From contig NZ_CP045422.1 in NCBI RefSeq assembly GCF_014926585.1, forward strand, positions 2,944,001 through 3,008,000: 64,000 bases of DNA. Reading direction: 5' to 3'. The position numbers were made by a program, and so were the translations under genes. The notes beneath the pieces are model-generated. The model had not been told where the DNA came from. It saw nothing but the letters and a program-made list of their open reading frames with translations, and did not search any database. Shown here piece after piece: positions 33,730 to 43,074 of this stretch; within the stretch, counting starts at the first letter, position 1; each line of letters opens with the position of its first letter. Source of the stretch: Devosia beringensis. GTDB lineage: Bacteria; Pseudomonadota; Alphaproteobacteria; Rhizobiales; Devosiaceae.

Positions 33730-34598
33730 TAGCGTGCCTCCGCCAGGCCGATACGGGCCTGCAATTGTTTGCCGAAAGCCTGCGTGACCCGGTCAAAGAT
33801 GATGGCAAGGGCGACAATGCCTAAGCCGGCAAAGAGGCCGCGGCTGACTTCAAGCCGGCCGATGCCCTGCAGCACCTGGTAGCCCAGGCCACCGGCGCCG
33901 ATCATGGAGGCGATCACCACCATGGAGAGCGCCATCATGGTGGTCTGGTTGACGCCCGCCAGGATGGTGGGGAGCGCGAGCGGAATCTGGACGCCGAGCA
34001 GGCGCTGGCGCGGATTGGTGCCAAAGGCGCGGCTGGCTTCCATGACGGCCGGATCGACAGAGCGCAGGCCCAGATCGGTGAGGCGCACCAGTGGCGGGGA
34101 GGCATAGACGATGGTGGCGATCAGCGCCGGGATCTTGCCGGGCCCGAAGATCATCACCGTGGGGATGAGATAGACGAAGCTGGGCAGGGTCTGCATCAAG
34201 TCGAGCAGCGGGGTGATGGACTTGCGCACATTGAGCGAGCGGCTCATCCAGACGCCGACCGGGATGGCGATGACGATGGCGGTCAGGGTGGCGGCGATCA
34301 TCAGGGCCATGGTGGTCATGGCGTCTTCCCAGAGGTCCATGACGCCCAGGAAGAGCAGCGCGCCCAAGACGACGGCGGGCAGCTTCCAGTTGCGGGTGGA
34401 AAGCCAGGCGACGCCCACCAGGATGGCGATGATCAGCCACCAGGGGGTGGCGATGAGCAGATTTTCAATGCCCTTGAGCAGCATCAGCAGGGGATGGGCG
34501 GCGGCCTCGAAACCACCACCCCATTCGCGCACGACCCAGTTGAGGGCATCATCAACGGCGCGGCGTAGCGGGCGGGTATCGATCAATTCAGGAAACAC
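33729..34598 (-). CDS. proW: Glycine betaine/proline-type ABC importer, permease subunit
   Basis: This 289-residue permease has about six or seven membrane helices and the EAA-type loop MEASRAFGTNPRQRLLGVQIPLALPTILAGVNQ, characteristic of ProW/OpuAB. The N-terminal segment (residues 1-45) is amphipathic. The last base of its stop codon is shared with the proV ATG, so the two are translationally coupled. The substrate-binding gene lies upstream behind a terminator at 34672-34699, which probably allows a higher level of the binding protein. Confidence 0.92.
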   Translation of the reverse strand: MFPELIDTRPLRRAVDDALNWVVREWGGGFEAAAHPLLMLLKGIENLLIATPWWLIIAILVGVAWLSTRNWKLPAVVLGALLFLGVMDLWEDAMTTMALMIAATLTAIVIAIPVGVWMSRSLNVRKSITPLLDLMQTLPSFVYLIPTVMIFGPGKIPALIATIVYASPPLVRLTDLGLRSVDPAVMEASRAFGTNPRQRLLGVQIPLALPTILAGVNQTTMMALSMVVIASMIGAGGLGYQVLQGIGRLEVSRGLFAGLGIVALAIIFDRVTQAFGKQLQARIGLAEAR

Positions 34599-34671
34599 GG
34601 TTTCTCTCTCTCGTGTGGAGGGCGGGCGCGGGAGGCCGGAAGGCGCGGTGGACGCGTTCGGGCATCACGCG

Positions 34672-34699
34672 GAAAACGGCCGGGCGTGAACCCGGCCGT
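34672..34699 (-). terminator. Terminator/attenuator between the binding-protein and permease genes
   Basis: ACGGCCGGG and CCCGGCCGT arms with a CGTGAA loop are followed on the minus strand by TTTT. Being between the first and second genes of the importer it would reduce, not abolish, downstream transcription. Confidence 0.82.
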
Positions 34700-34726
34700 A
34701 TCGGCTTTAGTGGTCGATAGTGGCGC

Positions 34727-35752
34727 CTAGCTCAGGCTGGCGCGCACCTTTTCGGCGATCTCGGGCGATACCCAACCGGTCCAGACATCTTCCTTGGTCT
34801 TGAGGAAGTTGACGGCGGTCGCTTCGGCATCAGCCTGGTTTTCGTCACCATAGACCAGCAGTTCGCTGATTTCGGCATTGGTCAGGCCAACCTTGGAGAA
34901 GTACTCGGCAACGGCCGGTGCTTCTTCCTGCAGCCAGGCGGCAGCACCGACGATAGCGGGCGAGGACGGATAGGCGGTTATGCCGGCCGGCTCGGTGCAA
35001 TCGGGATTGGTGTTGCAGGCATAGACGTCAGGCTTGATCTCACCCATGTCCAGCGCGACGGCATCGAACTTGCCGAGGATGGCAGTGGGGCCCCAATAGT
35101 AGAACAGGATGGGCTCTTCGCGGGTGAAAGCGCGGGCAATGGAGGCATCGAGCGCGCCGCCCGAACCGGGGGAGAACAGGTTCCAAGTGTCGCCCATGTC
35201 ATAGGCTTCAAACAGGGCGCCGGTGGCCAGTTCGCAGCCCCAGCCGGGTGGGCAGGTATAGAGGCGGCCCTTGCTGGAATCCTCGGGATCGGGGAAGACC
35301 TGCGGATTGGCCAGGGCGGTTTCCGCCGAGGTGATCTCGGGATTGGCTTCCTGGGTGTAGCGCGGGATGAACCAGCCTTCCACGGTGCCATCGCTGATGG
35401 CGTCGCCCAAGGCGACGGTGCTGCCGTCGGTGACGGCGGCGTCCCACTGTTCCTGCACGGTGCTGGTCCAGAGTTCAGGCGCGACAGCGGGCGAACCGCG
35501 CGTCACCATGGAACTGGTGGTGGGGACGGTGTCGCCGGTGACGATCTCGACATTGCAGTCGAAGCCGGCGTCGAGCACCTTGGCGTGGATGTGCGCCAGG
35601 ACGGCCGCAGAGGGCCAAGTGAATTCGGCAATGTCGATGGTGCGGTCGGTACCGCAGGCGGCAGTCGTGTCCTGCGCAAAGGCAGGTGAGGCGGCCGCAG
35701 CCATCATAGCAACAGCAATCGCGGCGGCAGCGCCACCGGTTTTCAGCATCAT
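34727..35752 (-). CDS. Betaine/choline-type ABC importer, periplasmic substrate-binding protein
   Basis: This 341-residue binding protein of the OpuAC/ProX class has a signal peptide (AVAMMAAAASPAFA-QDT) and the family blocks IDIAEFTWPSAAVLAHI, GWFIPRYTQEANP, LYTCPPGWGCELATG and FYYWGPTAILGKFDAV. Trp and Tyr residues in these blocks likely form the aromatic box for quaternary ammonium ligands. An in-frame second ATG lies at 35749. It is the first gene of the importer operon; expression may respond to osmotic stress or choline, but no known operator is recognised. Confidence 0.9.
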   Translation of the reverse strand: MMLKTGGAAAAIAVAMMAAAASPAFAQDTTAACGTDRTIDIAEFTWPSAAVLAHIHAKVLDAGFDCNVEIVTGDTVPTTSSMVTRGSPAVAPELWTSTVQEQWDAAVTDGSTVALGDAISDGTVEGWFIPRYTQEANPEITSAETALANPQVFPDPEDSSKGRLYTCPPGWGCELATGALFEAYDMGDTWNLFSPGSGGALDASIARAFTREEPILFYYWGPTAILGKFDAVALDMGEIKPDVYACNTNPDCTEPAGITAYPSSPAIVGAAAWLQEEAPAVAEYFSKVGLTNAEISELLVYGDENQADAEATAVNFLKTKEDVWTGWVSPEIAEKVRASLS

Positions 35753-36049
35753 GAGGGGTAGTCTCCGTATTATTTGTGTAGCCCTACGATAAGGACACAG
35801 TCTAGCTCTGTCAAATCTCCAATTACATGGAAAACTCAGGTAATAATGGCAAAAAGGACTTCAGCGGAATTTGCACAATGTTTGAACACTTGTTGAAATA
35901 TGGAATGCCAAGTGTTGTTATCGCTGCTGTCCGTCCGTATTTTGAACTGACAGAAGTAGAAAATTAATTTGGCGTTCGCCCGCGGGTCGCAAAAGCGCCG
36001 GAATCCCGCCCGATTGCGGCCGTGAACGGGCGGGGGCGGGCGATGGCGG
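35753..36049. other. AT-richer divergent intergenic region
   Basis: This is a markedly AT-rich spacer for this genome (35770-35965) between the importer and SulP genes. It must hold the importer promoter on the minus strand. I see no gene. Short repeats (for example CACTTGTTG and AAGTGTTG around 35887-35915) suggest regulator sites but none that I can name. Confidence 0.5.
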
Positions 36050-36290
36050 TTAGACTTGGAGTGCCCAAGAGGGTGAAAAAAGCTGTCCAGCGACCCGGAA
36101 AGGGCAGCCAGGCCGTGGCGCCGCTGGCAGCGGCAGACTTGCATCCCTGCACCGGAGCGTGCAAAAGGCGCGCAGTCAACTTGGACCCGGTGCAAATCCG
36201 GGTGGCTCTTCCGGCCGCCAATCCGCCGGACACTCCAGTCAAAACGCTCCCATCGCCGCCGGCCCCAAAGGGGCTGCCGCATCGAGACGT
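36050..36290 (+). ncRNA. Structured 5' leader upstream of SulP gene (candidate riboswitch-like RNA)
   Basis: Several consecutive hairpins are predictable by eye: CTTGG/CCAAG (36055-36069), GCTGTCC/GGGCAGC (36082-36108), GCAG/CTGC (36133-36150), GCAC/GTGC (36149-36162), a stable ACCCGG-TGCAAAT-CCGGGT hairpin (36185-36203) whose loop has T-loop character, TCCGGC/GCCGGA (36210-36230) and GCCCC-AAA-GGGGC (36262-36274) shortly before the start codon. The leader is about 250 bases, long for a simple promoter. A cis-regulatory RNA called sul1 has been described upstream of SulP genes in Alphaproteobacteria; I cannot confirm identity by eye. Confidence 0.5.
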
Positions 36291-36305
36291 CTGGATATTC
36301 TCAAC

Positions 36306-37790
36306 ATGACCTTTATCGAAACTCTCCGCCGCGACTGGCTCTCCAATGTGCGCGGCGACGTGCTGGCGGGCATCGTGGTGGCGCTGGCCCTGATCCCCGA
36401 GGCCATCGGCTTTTCCATCATTGCCGGGGTCGACCCCAAGGTGGGGCTCTATGCTTCGGTGGTGATTGCCATCGTGATTTCTTTTGCCGGCGGGCGCCCC
36501 GCCATGATCTCGGCCGCCACGGCGGCGACGGCGGTATTGTTCGGCACGCTGGTGCGCGAGCATGGCCTGCAATATCTGCTGGCCGCCACCATCCTGGCCG
36601 GCGTGCTGCAGATTGCGGCCGGCTGGCTGCGGGTGGGCAATATCATGCGCTTTGTCTCGCGCTCGGTGATGACCGGCTTCGTCAATGCGCTGGCCATCCT
36701 GATCTTCATGGCGCAGCTGCCCGAACTGCTCGGCGTGACATGGGAAAGCTATGTGATGATCGCGGCGGGGCTGGCGGTGATTTACCTCTTCCCGCGCCTC
36801 ACCCGGGCGATCCCCTCGCCGCTGGTCTGCATCGTGGTGCTGACGGTTGCCGGCCTGCTGCTGGGGATCGATACGCGCACGGTGGGCGATCTGGGCGAAT
36901 TGCCCAATGCGCTGCCCATGCTGCTGTTCCCGCAGATTCCGCTTAACCTCGAAACACTGTGGATCATCCTGCCGACCTCGATCGCGGTGGCCGCCGTGGG
37001 CCTGCTCGAAAGCCTGCTCACCGCCTCGATCGTCGACCAGATGACCGATACCAAGAGCGACAAGAACCGCGAGAGCGTGGGCCAGGGCATTGCCAATATT
37101 GCCAGCGGCTTCTTCGGCGGCATGGCGGGCTGCGCCATGATCGGGCAGTCGGTGATCAATGTGAAATCGGGCGGCCGCGGGCGGCTATCGACCTTTACCG
37201 CCGGGGCCTTCCTCCTCTTCCTGCTGCTGGTGCTGGGCGACATTGTCGGGCTGATCCCCATGCCAGCTTTGGTGGCGATCATGATCATGGTGTCGATCGG
37301 CACCTTCAGCTGGGGTTCGCTCAATGACCTGCGCAAGCATCCGCGCCGCTCGAGCCTGGTCATGCTGGCCACGGTGATCACCGTGGTGGGCACGCATAAC
37401 CTGGCGCTGGGCGTCGGCGTGGGCGTGCTGATGTCGGGGATATTCTTTGCCTGGAAGGTCTCGCAGATCTTCCGCGTCAGTTCGGTGCTGACCGCGGATG
37501 GCCGCGCGCGCGATTATCTGGTCGAAGGGCAGCTGTTTTTCGCCTCGGCCGAGGATTTCCTCGAGGCGATGGACTTCAAGGAAAAGCTCGAGCGGGTGCG
37601 CATCGATGTTTCCAAGGCCCATATCTGGGACCTGACCGGGGTCAATGCCGTGGACATGGCGGTGCTGAAATTCCGGCGCGAAGGGGTCGTGGTGGAGCTG
37701 GTGGGGATGAACGACGCGAGCGCCACCATCATGGACGAGCTGGCGGTGCATGACCAACCCGGTGCCATGGCCAAGGTGCTGGGGCACTAA
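36306..37790 (+). CDS. SulP-family anion transporter with STAS domain
   Basis: This 494-residue SLC26/SulP transporter has about twelve membrane helices, with the N-terminal signature [31 protein letters not shown], the SulP motif region LLESLLTAS and a short C-terminal STAS domain (about 395-490, ending [15 protein letters not shown]). It moves sulfate, bicarbonate or another anion; the acidic [17 protein letters not shown] segment is family typical. ATG 36306 is the conserved start though its ribosome site is weak, which fits translation control by the structured leader. A terminator separates it from the CBS gene. Confidence 0.92.
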   Translation: MTFIETLRRDWLSNVRGDVLAGIVVALALIPEAIGFSIIAGVDPKVGLYASVVIAIVISFAGGRPAMISAATAATAVLFGTLVREHGLQYLLAATILAGVLQIAAGWLRVGNIMRFVSRSVMTGFVNALAILIFMAQLPELLGVTWESYVMIAAGLAVIYLFPRLTRAIPSPLVCIVVLTVAGLLLGIDTRTVGDLGELPNALPMLLFPQIPLNLETLWIILPTSIAVAAVGLLESLLTASIVDQMTDTKSDKNRESVGQGIANIASGFFGGMAGCAMIGQSVINVKSGGRGRLSTFTAGAFLLFLLLVLGDIVGLIPMPALVAIMIMVSIGTFSWGSLNDLRKHPRRSSLVMLATVITVVGTHNLALGVGVGVLMSGIFFAWKVSQIFRVSSVLTADGRARDYLVEGQLFFASAEDFLEAMDFKEKLERVRIDVSKAHIWDLTGVNAVDMAVLKFRREGVVVELVGMNDASATIMDELAVHDQPGAMAKVLGH

Positions 37791-37813
37791 GAACTGATGA
37801 TCAGAGCATGATG

Positions 37814-37839
37814 ACGGGCTCCGCTGTGGCGGGGCCCGT
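37814..37839. terminator. Bidirectional terminator between SulP and CBS genes
   Basis: An 11-bp stem with one G-T wobble, ACGGGCTCCGC/GCGGGGCCCGT with loop TGTG, lies between two convergent genes 24 bases past the SulP stop and 14 past the CBS stop. Confidence 0.72.
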
Positions 37840-37852
37840 TGCCGTTTGGGCC

Positions 37853-38281
37853 TCAGCTGGCGATATAGTCGCGCAGTTCGGCGGCCTCGCGCTCGGCTTC
37901 CTCGATCTTGAGCTTGACCACGTCGCCGATGGAAATGATGCCGAGCAGCTTGCCGGCCTCGGCCACCGGCATGTGGCGGATGCGGTGGCGCGTCATTGAT
38001 TCCATGACCTCGGCAATGGGGGTGGTGCGCTCGCAGGTGAGCACGCCGCGCGTCATGCATTCGGCGATGGGCAGCGCCAGTGCCCGGGCCGGATCGGTGC
38101 CGAGGCGGCGGACAATGTCGCGCTCGGAGAGAATGCCGGCAATGGCATTGCCGGGGCCGGTGATGACAACGGCGCCGATATTGTTGGCGTTGAGCAGCGC
38201 CACGGCATCGGCCAGGGTGCCGGCCTGGTCCAGGGTATGCACCTGGGCGCCCTTGGATTGCAGGATCGTGTCGACAAACAT
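37853..38281 (-). CDS. Two-CBS-domain protein
   Basis: The 142-residue cytoplasmic protein consists only of a CBS pair (first about 10-68 with NNIGAVVITGPGNAIAGILSERDIVRRL, second about 75-132 with RHRIRHMPVAEAGKLLGIISIGDVVK). Such stand-alone CBS proteins bind adenosyl nucleotides or NAD and modulate partners. The GAGGAGG ribosome site 9 bases before ATG 38281 is strong. Partner unknown. Confidence 0.9.
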   Translation of the reverse strand: MFVDTILQSKGAQVHTLDQAGTLADAVALLNANNIGAVVITGPGNAIAGILSERDIVRRLGTDPARALALPIAECMTRGVLTCERTTPIAEVMESMTRHRIRHMPVAEAGKLLGIISIGDVVKLKIEEAEREAAELRDYIAS

Positions 38282-38358
38282 TGCTTGGTCCTCCTCACCC
38301 TGACACTGGACCTGTCGCCGGGTCCGGGCAATAGGCGCTTGGTCGAAGGGGAGGGCGC

Positions 38359-38389
38359 AAAAAAATGGGCCAGCGCGAGGCTGGCCCAT
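38359..38389 (-). terminator. Strong intrinsic terminator of the small membrane-protein gene
   Basis: A perfect 10-bp stem ATGGGCCAGC/GCTGGCCCAT (38365-38374, 38380-38389) is followed on the minus strand by TTTTTT. Confidence 0.9.
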
Positions 38390-38427
38390 GAGGTGGTCAG
38401 GAGGCTTAGATGAACAGTAAGGGGCGA

Positions 38428-38730
38428 TCAGCCCTCGTTATGGCCGGGCGACCAGTAGCGGCGGACCTGCCGGCGCGGCTTGGTCTCGGCCGGCAGGGCG
38501 ACATTGCGCAGGGCAAAGCGCGCCACTTCAAACAGCATGACGAGCACCAGAATGGTCAGCGGCACCATGAAGACCATGACCTGGGCTTCCGGATTGGTGG
38601 CCAGGGACGCGGCGCTTGCCGGCGAGACGCCTGCCAGGATGGCGACGATGACGCCGACGCTGAGCAGGGCTGCCGACACAACGGCGTAGAGGCTGAAACT
38701 TCTGCGCTTGGGAGACGTAGCTTCTTGCAT
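38428..38730 (-). CDS. Small two-helix membrane protein, unknown function
   Basis: This 100-residue protein is not recognised. It has a basic N-terminus (MQEATSPKRRSFSL), a hydrophobic helix at about residues 15-37, an Ala/Ser-rich loop, a second helix (VMVFMVPLTILVLVMLFEV, about 51-69) and a basic C-terminus (KPRRQVRRYW). Both ends are predicted cytoplasmic. AAGGAAAGG lies upstream of the ATG, and a strong terminator follows. It diverges from the DUF4864 gene. Confidence 0.7.
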   Translation of the reverse strand: MQEATSPKRRSFSLYAVVSAALLSVGVIVAILAGVSPASAASLATNPEAQVMVFMVPLTILVLVMLFEVARFALRNVALPAETKPRRQVRRYWSPGHNEG

Positions 38731-38877
38731 GGGATCGACGCCTTTCCTTGAACTCGCAGTGACGGCAATTAGCCATGCGAATGCGGTTCGAGTTTGTAGT
38801 GATTGGGGTGGCGGGCGTACCATTTCGCGGCAAAACTGTGGCAACGGGTTCCGCAGTGCCGCGCGAAGGAGGCTGAC

Positions 38878-39294
38878 ATGCGCATGTTTCTGGCCTTGAT
38901 GGTGATGGTAATGCTGACGCTGCCCAGTGCAGCGCAGGACGATGCAGCGCCCTGGCAGGCGACGGTGACAGGGCAGATCGAAGCGCTCCGCGCGGTGGAT
39001 GGCGCGGCGGCGCTGGCACTGGCGGGAGCCGGGTTCCGCGCCCAGTTCGAGGGGCAACCGGAGCAATTCTACGTAGCCATCCTGGCGAGCGGCTATGCGC
39101 CGGTGGCGCAGTCGCGGTCGCACAGCTTTGGCACGTTCAGCCGGCTGAGCGACACGGCCGTGGTGCAGGTGGTGCTGCTCGTGGGGCCCGACCAGGGCCT
39201 CTACGAAGCGGTCTATCGGCTCGAAGACGAGGCCGGTGTCGGCTGGCGGGTGGTGGGCGTGGTGCTGCGCAAGCAGGACGGCATCGGAATCTAG
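38878..39294 (+). CDS. Exported DUF4864 family protein
   Basis: This 138-residue protein has a signal peptide (MFLALMVMVMLTLPSAA-QDD) followed by the DUF4864 core: VTGQIEALRAVDGAAALALAGAGFRAQF, a Phe-rich turn, SGYAPVAQSRSHSFGTF and a closing YRLEDEAGVGWRVVGVVLRK. AAGGAGG six bases before ATG 38878 is near-ideal. The family is frequent in Hyphomicrobiales and functionally uncharacterised; the fold resembles SnoaL/NTF2-like proteins. Confidence 0.8.
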   Translation: MRMFLALMVMVMLTLPSAAQDDAAPWQATVTGQIEALRAVDGAAALALAGAGFRAQFEGQPEQFYVAILASGYAPVAQSRSHSFGTFSRLSDTAVVQVVLLVGPDQGLYEAVYRLEDEAGVGWRVVGVVLRKQDGIGI

Positions 39295-40563
<1,269 letters not shown>

Positions 40564-40586
40564 GAGGCGTTTACTTAAGCGCGGTC

Positions 40587-40668
40587 GTCACCCTCGGGCC
40601 CGACCCGAGGGGACTGTCCTTACTGCGTCTGGCAAGTGAAGAGCCCTCGGGTCAAGCCCGAGGGTGAC
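40587..40668. repeat. REP doublet: two facing palindromes forming a long inverted repeat
   Basis: A 25-base element at 40587-40611 recurs inverted at 40644-40668 with 2 mismatches, 32 bases apart. Each copy is itself a short palindrome (CCTCGGG/CCCGAGG). It lies between the convergent aminotransferase and unknown-protein genes and could also end both transcripts. Confidence 0.75.
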
Positions 40669-40708
40669 GCGCGGTGGGTTGGCCGAGCCAGTGTGCTCTG
40701 CCTGACCG

Positions 40709-41818
40709 CTACTTGCCCATCCAGCTCATGAACCCCGTGCTGTCTCCGCCCGCCTCGGCGAACATCTGGGTCAGCTTGCTGGTGCTCTCATAGCTCTGCA
40801 CGGCGGCTGCGTAGAAATTGTCGCTCCAGCCGGCGGCCTGGCGTTCCTCGGCGCTCATCGAGGAAAAGATCGAGATGATGTTCTGGGAAAAGGCGGTGGG
40901 GTCGCTGGATTTGGCGGCGTTCTGGAAGCCGGCCAGCAAGGCGGCGCCCGACTTGGTGCGCAGGGCAGCCTTGGCCTCGTCCACTTCAGCCGTGCTGAAC
41001 TGTTCGCCGGTATTGAGGGCGATGGCCGAGAGGGTCCGGCTGGGCAGGCCCGACAGGTCGATATAGGTGCCGGCAATGGTGTTCTTGTTGAAGGTTGGCG
41101 CCTTGCCGGCCTTGATGGCGTCGGCATAGAGCGTATCGAGCGACTTGCGTGCCCCGGCAGCGATGTCGGCAATGTCCTGCTGCTGGGCGCCGCCGGCATT
41201 GACCAGCGCCAGATAGAGCTGGACGGGATCGGCCTCGCTGGTTTCGGGCATGGTCTTGGGATTGGTGGCCAGCTGCTTGAGGCCCTCGGTGATGGCGGCG
41301 CGGCCGGCGATCCAGTCGGCGCCGGCCTTTTCCTCGGGGCCAAGGCTGTCGAGATAGGTGGCGGCGGCCTTGTAGAGGGCGGTGAAATTGCCGGTGACCT
41401 GGGCGACGCCGGCCGGGCCGGCCATGGCGGCCTCGAAGCGGTGCTGCATTTCAAGACCGGCAGCGGCCTGTTCGTCGGCGCTGAAGCTGTCATCGCTGGC
41501 CATGGCGAAGAGCTCGCGCTGGTCGAGCCCGGACAGGTCGACGGCCAGCTTGTCATCCTTGAGCGGCGAGGTGCGGCCGGCTTCGATCAGCAGAGCCGTC
41601 AGCTTGGACCGCGCCTCGGAAAGTACAGTGGCGAAATCCTTGACCGCCAGGGCGGCCTGGGCGGCGCTGGAGAGGGTCACCGAGGTGGCGGCGCTGTCGG
41701 CGGGACTGGCCGCTGCGCTGGCGCTGGCGCTGCTGCTGGTGGCGGCCGTGGCCGAGCTCGGGGTCTGCCCATAGGTCGTATAGGCGGTGGTGGGGTAAGC
41801 GGCGCCGATGGCTACCAT
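40709..41818 (-). CDS. Unrecognised 369-residue Ala/Ser-rich protein
   Basis: I do not recognise a named family. The N-terminal 60 residues are low-complexity Ser/Ala/Thr, without a signal peptide or membrane helix. The rest is predicted mainly alpha-helical, with similar blocks (LAVDLSGLDQRELFAMASDDSFSADEQAAA near residues 95-125 and YIDLSGLPSRTLSAIALNTGEQFSTAEVDEA near 255-285) that look like an internal duplication. GGAGG five bases before ATG 41818 decides the start over ATG 41833. Secretion by a flagellar-type or type I system is possible given the Ser/Thr-rich start, but this is speculation. Confidence 0.65.
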   Translation of the reverse strand: MVAIGAAYPTTAYTTYGQTPSSATAATSSSASASAAASPADSAATSVTLSSAAQAALAVKDFATVLSEARSKLTALLIEAGRTSPLKDDKLAVDLSGLDQRELFAMASDDSFSADEQAAAGLEMQHRFEAAMAGPAGVAQVTGNFTALYKAAATYLDSLGPEEKAGADWIAGRAAITEGLKQLATNPKTMPETSEADPVQLYLALVNAGGAQQQDIADIAAGARKSLDTLYADAIKAGKAPTFNKNTIAGTYIDLSGLPSRTLSAIALNTGEQFSTAEVDEAKAALRTKSGAALLAGFQNAAKSSDPTAFSQNIISIFSSMSAEERQAAGWSDNFYAAAVQSYESTSKLTQMFAEAGGDSTGFMSWMGK

Positions 41819-41959
41819 GCTGGCCTCCTGCATTCGATCTGGCCAATCCCATGCAAGCGCTATGCCGGAGAAAAGCGAGCAGAATCAATGGGGCGGCTGA
41901 GCCAGGATGTGTCGCAGGCGGCAGGATTTGCCGGGTATCGTGCAGAAATGGCACAAATG

Positions 41960-42054
41960 AAAAGGCCCCGCCCGAGGGGAGGGCAGGGCCAACGGGTCAT
42001 CCGCCGAAGCGTCTGACCTTGGAGGTGCGGCAGGATGGGCGCCGCGAAACTGAT
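41960..42054 (-). ncRNA. Candidate small RNA i (CTCCCC-loop terminator)
   Basis: A promoter-like pair TTGTAC (42089-42084) and GATAAT (42066-42061) with a 17-base spacer precedes about 95 bases ending in a 9-bp hairpin (41964-41972 with 41982-41990) and TTTT. The terminator loop displays CTCCCC, and a small ACCT-CCA-AGGT hairpin lies at about 42017-42026. No open frame fits. It is the outermost, least certain member of the small-RNA cluster on this strand. Confidence 0.5.
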
Positions 42055-42154
42055 GGCTTGATTATCGGCCAGCGTGCGCAATGGTACAAACGCGCAATGG
42101 GAAACGCTGCCATGCAGATTTGGCGGCGGGCTGAACGGCTGCGGGGATACAGGC

Positions 42155-42349
42155 AAAAAAAGAGGCTCCAACCGAAGTTGGAGCCCAATGATAGGGCCGA
42201 AGCCAAATCGTAAGTAGGGCCCTGCGCAAGGGAGGAGGATATGCGCCGGACCAGTGACCCCGAGCCGCGGGAGGAGGATGCAGCTCAAGATCGTGTCGCA
42301 AGAAGCGGGTCCGAGGGAGGAGGATACGGAGCGGCTTCACCAGCGACAG
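42155..42349 (-). ncRNA. Small RNA ii: three anti-Shine-Dalgarno hairpins plus terminator (CcsR/cuckoo/alpha-r14-like)
   Basis: Three copies of CCTCCTCCC (minus strand; 42315-42323, 42269-42277, 42230-42238) each occupy the loop of a hairpin: arms 42327-42338/42302-42313, GAGCTGC/GCGGCTC (42286-42280/42268-42262) and GCGCA/TGCGC (42246-42242/42228-42224). A conserved block then leads to a classic terminator, GGCTCCAAC-TTCG-GTTGGAGCC plus a T run (42185-42155). TTGCTG (42383-42378) and CTATAT (42361-42356) could be the promoter. Alphaproteobacterial RNAs with such loops (CcsR, cuckoo, alpha-r14) are known stress RNAs. 5' end estimated. Confidence 0.85.
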
Positions 42350-42509
42350 GTACACATATAGATTTTGACCGGATGGTCAGCAATAGATACATCAACATGC
42401 CTGCCATGCATTTGACACAGCGACAAGTTGTCAAGCAGGCGGCGCGGGCGGGTAGCGGCCCGATGCGCGATCGGGCCGCAGCCTGGTACGTGCCGGCCAG
42501 CGCGAGGCG

Positions 42510-42677
42510 CTAGAATACGGCGAGATAACGCAGCAGCGCGATGACGCCGATGACAATCACCACGATCTGGATGATCTGGCGCAGGCCACCCTCGATGGGC
42601 AGGCGCTGGACGAGCCAGAGAACGAGAACGACCACCAGGAAGGTGATCAGGATGCTGATTAGAACGGATGTGCCCAC
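42510..42677 (-). CDS. Thivi_2564-type small membrane protein
   Basis: This 55-residue protein consists of two hydrophobic helices (SVLISILITFLVVVLVLWLVQRL and QIIQIVVIVIGVIALLRYLAVF) separated by a short PIEGGLR turn, the pattern of the Thivi_2564 small membrane family, function unknown. The start is GTG at 42677, with GGAGAG 5 bases upstream. It sits between two small-RNA genes on the same strand. In some alphaproteobacteria, tandem CcsR-type RNAs are also linked to a small protein gene, so association may be meaningful. Confidence 0.72.
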   Translation of the reverse strand: MGTSVLISILITFLVVVLVLWLVQRLPIEGGLRQIIQIVVIVIGVIALLRYLAVF

Positions 42678-42802
42678 GTAACTCTCCAATGACGCGTTTG
42701 CCGCGCGAGGAAGTAACGCAGTCGTGAGCCGTAGGTTGCTTTGATCCGGTCCATTCGCCCTCAGGTCGCATGACCTTGCTCGCTCAGATCGCCCGGAAGG
42801 GC

Positions 42803-42990
42803 AAAAAAAAGCCCTGTCCGGAGACAGGGCTGATGATAGGGCCGAAGCCAAATCGAAAGTAGGACAGGGGGCAAGGGAGGAGGATATGCGCCCTGTCGGT
42901 GAACCTGGATCGAGGGAGGAGGATACGATCCCGGTTCGGTGTCACGATACTTGTTCCAAGGGAGGAGGATATGGAACGCGCCTCAGCGAC
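42803..42990 (-). ncRNA. Small RNA iii: paralog of RNA ii with three anti-Shine-Dalgarno hairpins
   Basis: CCTCCTCCC copies at 42960-42968, 42914-42922 and 42875-42883 (minus strand) have exactly the 46- and 39-base spacing of RNA ii. Their hairpin arms are GTTCCA/TGGAAC (42977-42972/42958-42953), GGATCG/CGATCC (42931-42926/42912-42907) and GACAGGG-type arms (42897-42887/42873-42863). Arm sequences differ from RNA ii while pairing is kept, which is covariation. A shared block (GATTTGGCTTCGGCCCTATC) precedes the terminator AGCCCTGTC-TCCG-GACAGGGCT plus T8 (42831-42803). Promoter candidates: TTGCCG (43025-43020) and CATAAG (43002-42997). Confidence 0.87.
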
Positions 42991-43074
42991 ACGCCCCTTA
43001 TGAACTCTACCCGTATGGTCGGCAATGGGAGGTGTAACATGTCAGCCATGCAGAGGATGCAGGCCGCTCAAGAC

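Noticed and set aside
36107..36220. tRNA-like pattern (T-arm-like CCCGG-TGCAAAT-CCGGG, and a nearby GCCGCCA) suggesting a selC-like or allo-tRNA
   Set aside because: No acceptor stem pairs properly with an upstream segment, the T-loop has G at position 55, and the D and anticodon arms are not convincing.
36180..36300. Cobalamin riboswitch
   Set aside because: Only the L4-type 17-base hairpin matches; the GGGAA box, the L5 GCCACTG-type core and the 3' B12 box are not identifiable.
40587..40668. CRISPR-like repeats
   Set aside because: Only one inverted pair; no regularly spaced direct repeats and no cas genes.
42230..42330. GGGAGGAGGATATG read on the plus strand as perfect ribosome-binding sites for small proteins
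   Set aside because: The resulting frames are short and unconserved between the copies, whereas the minus strand shows covarying hairpins and T-tailed terminators at the correct ends.
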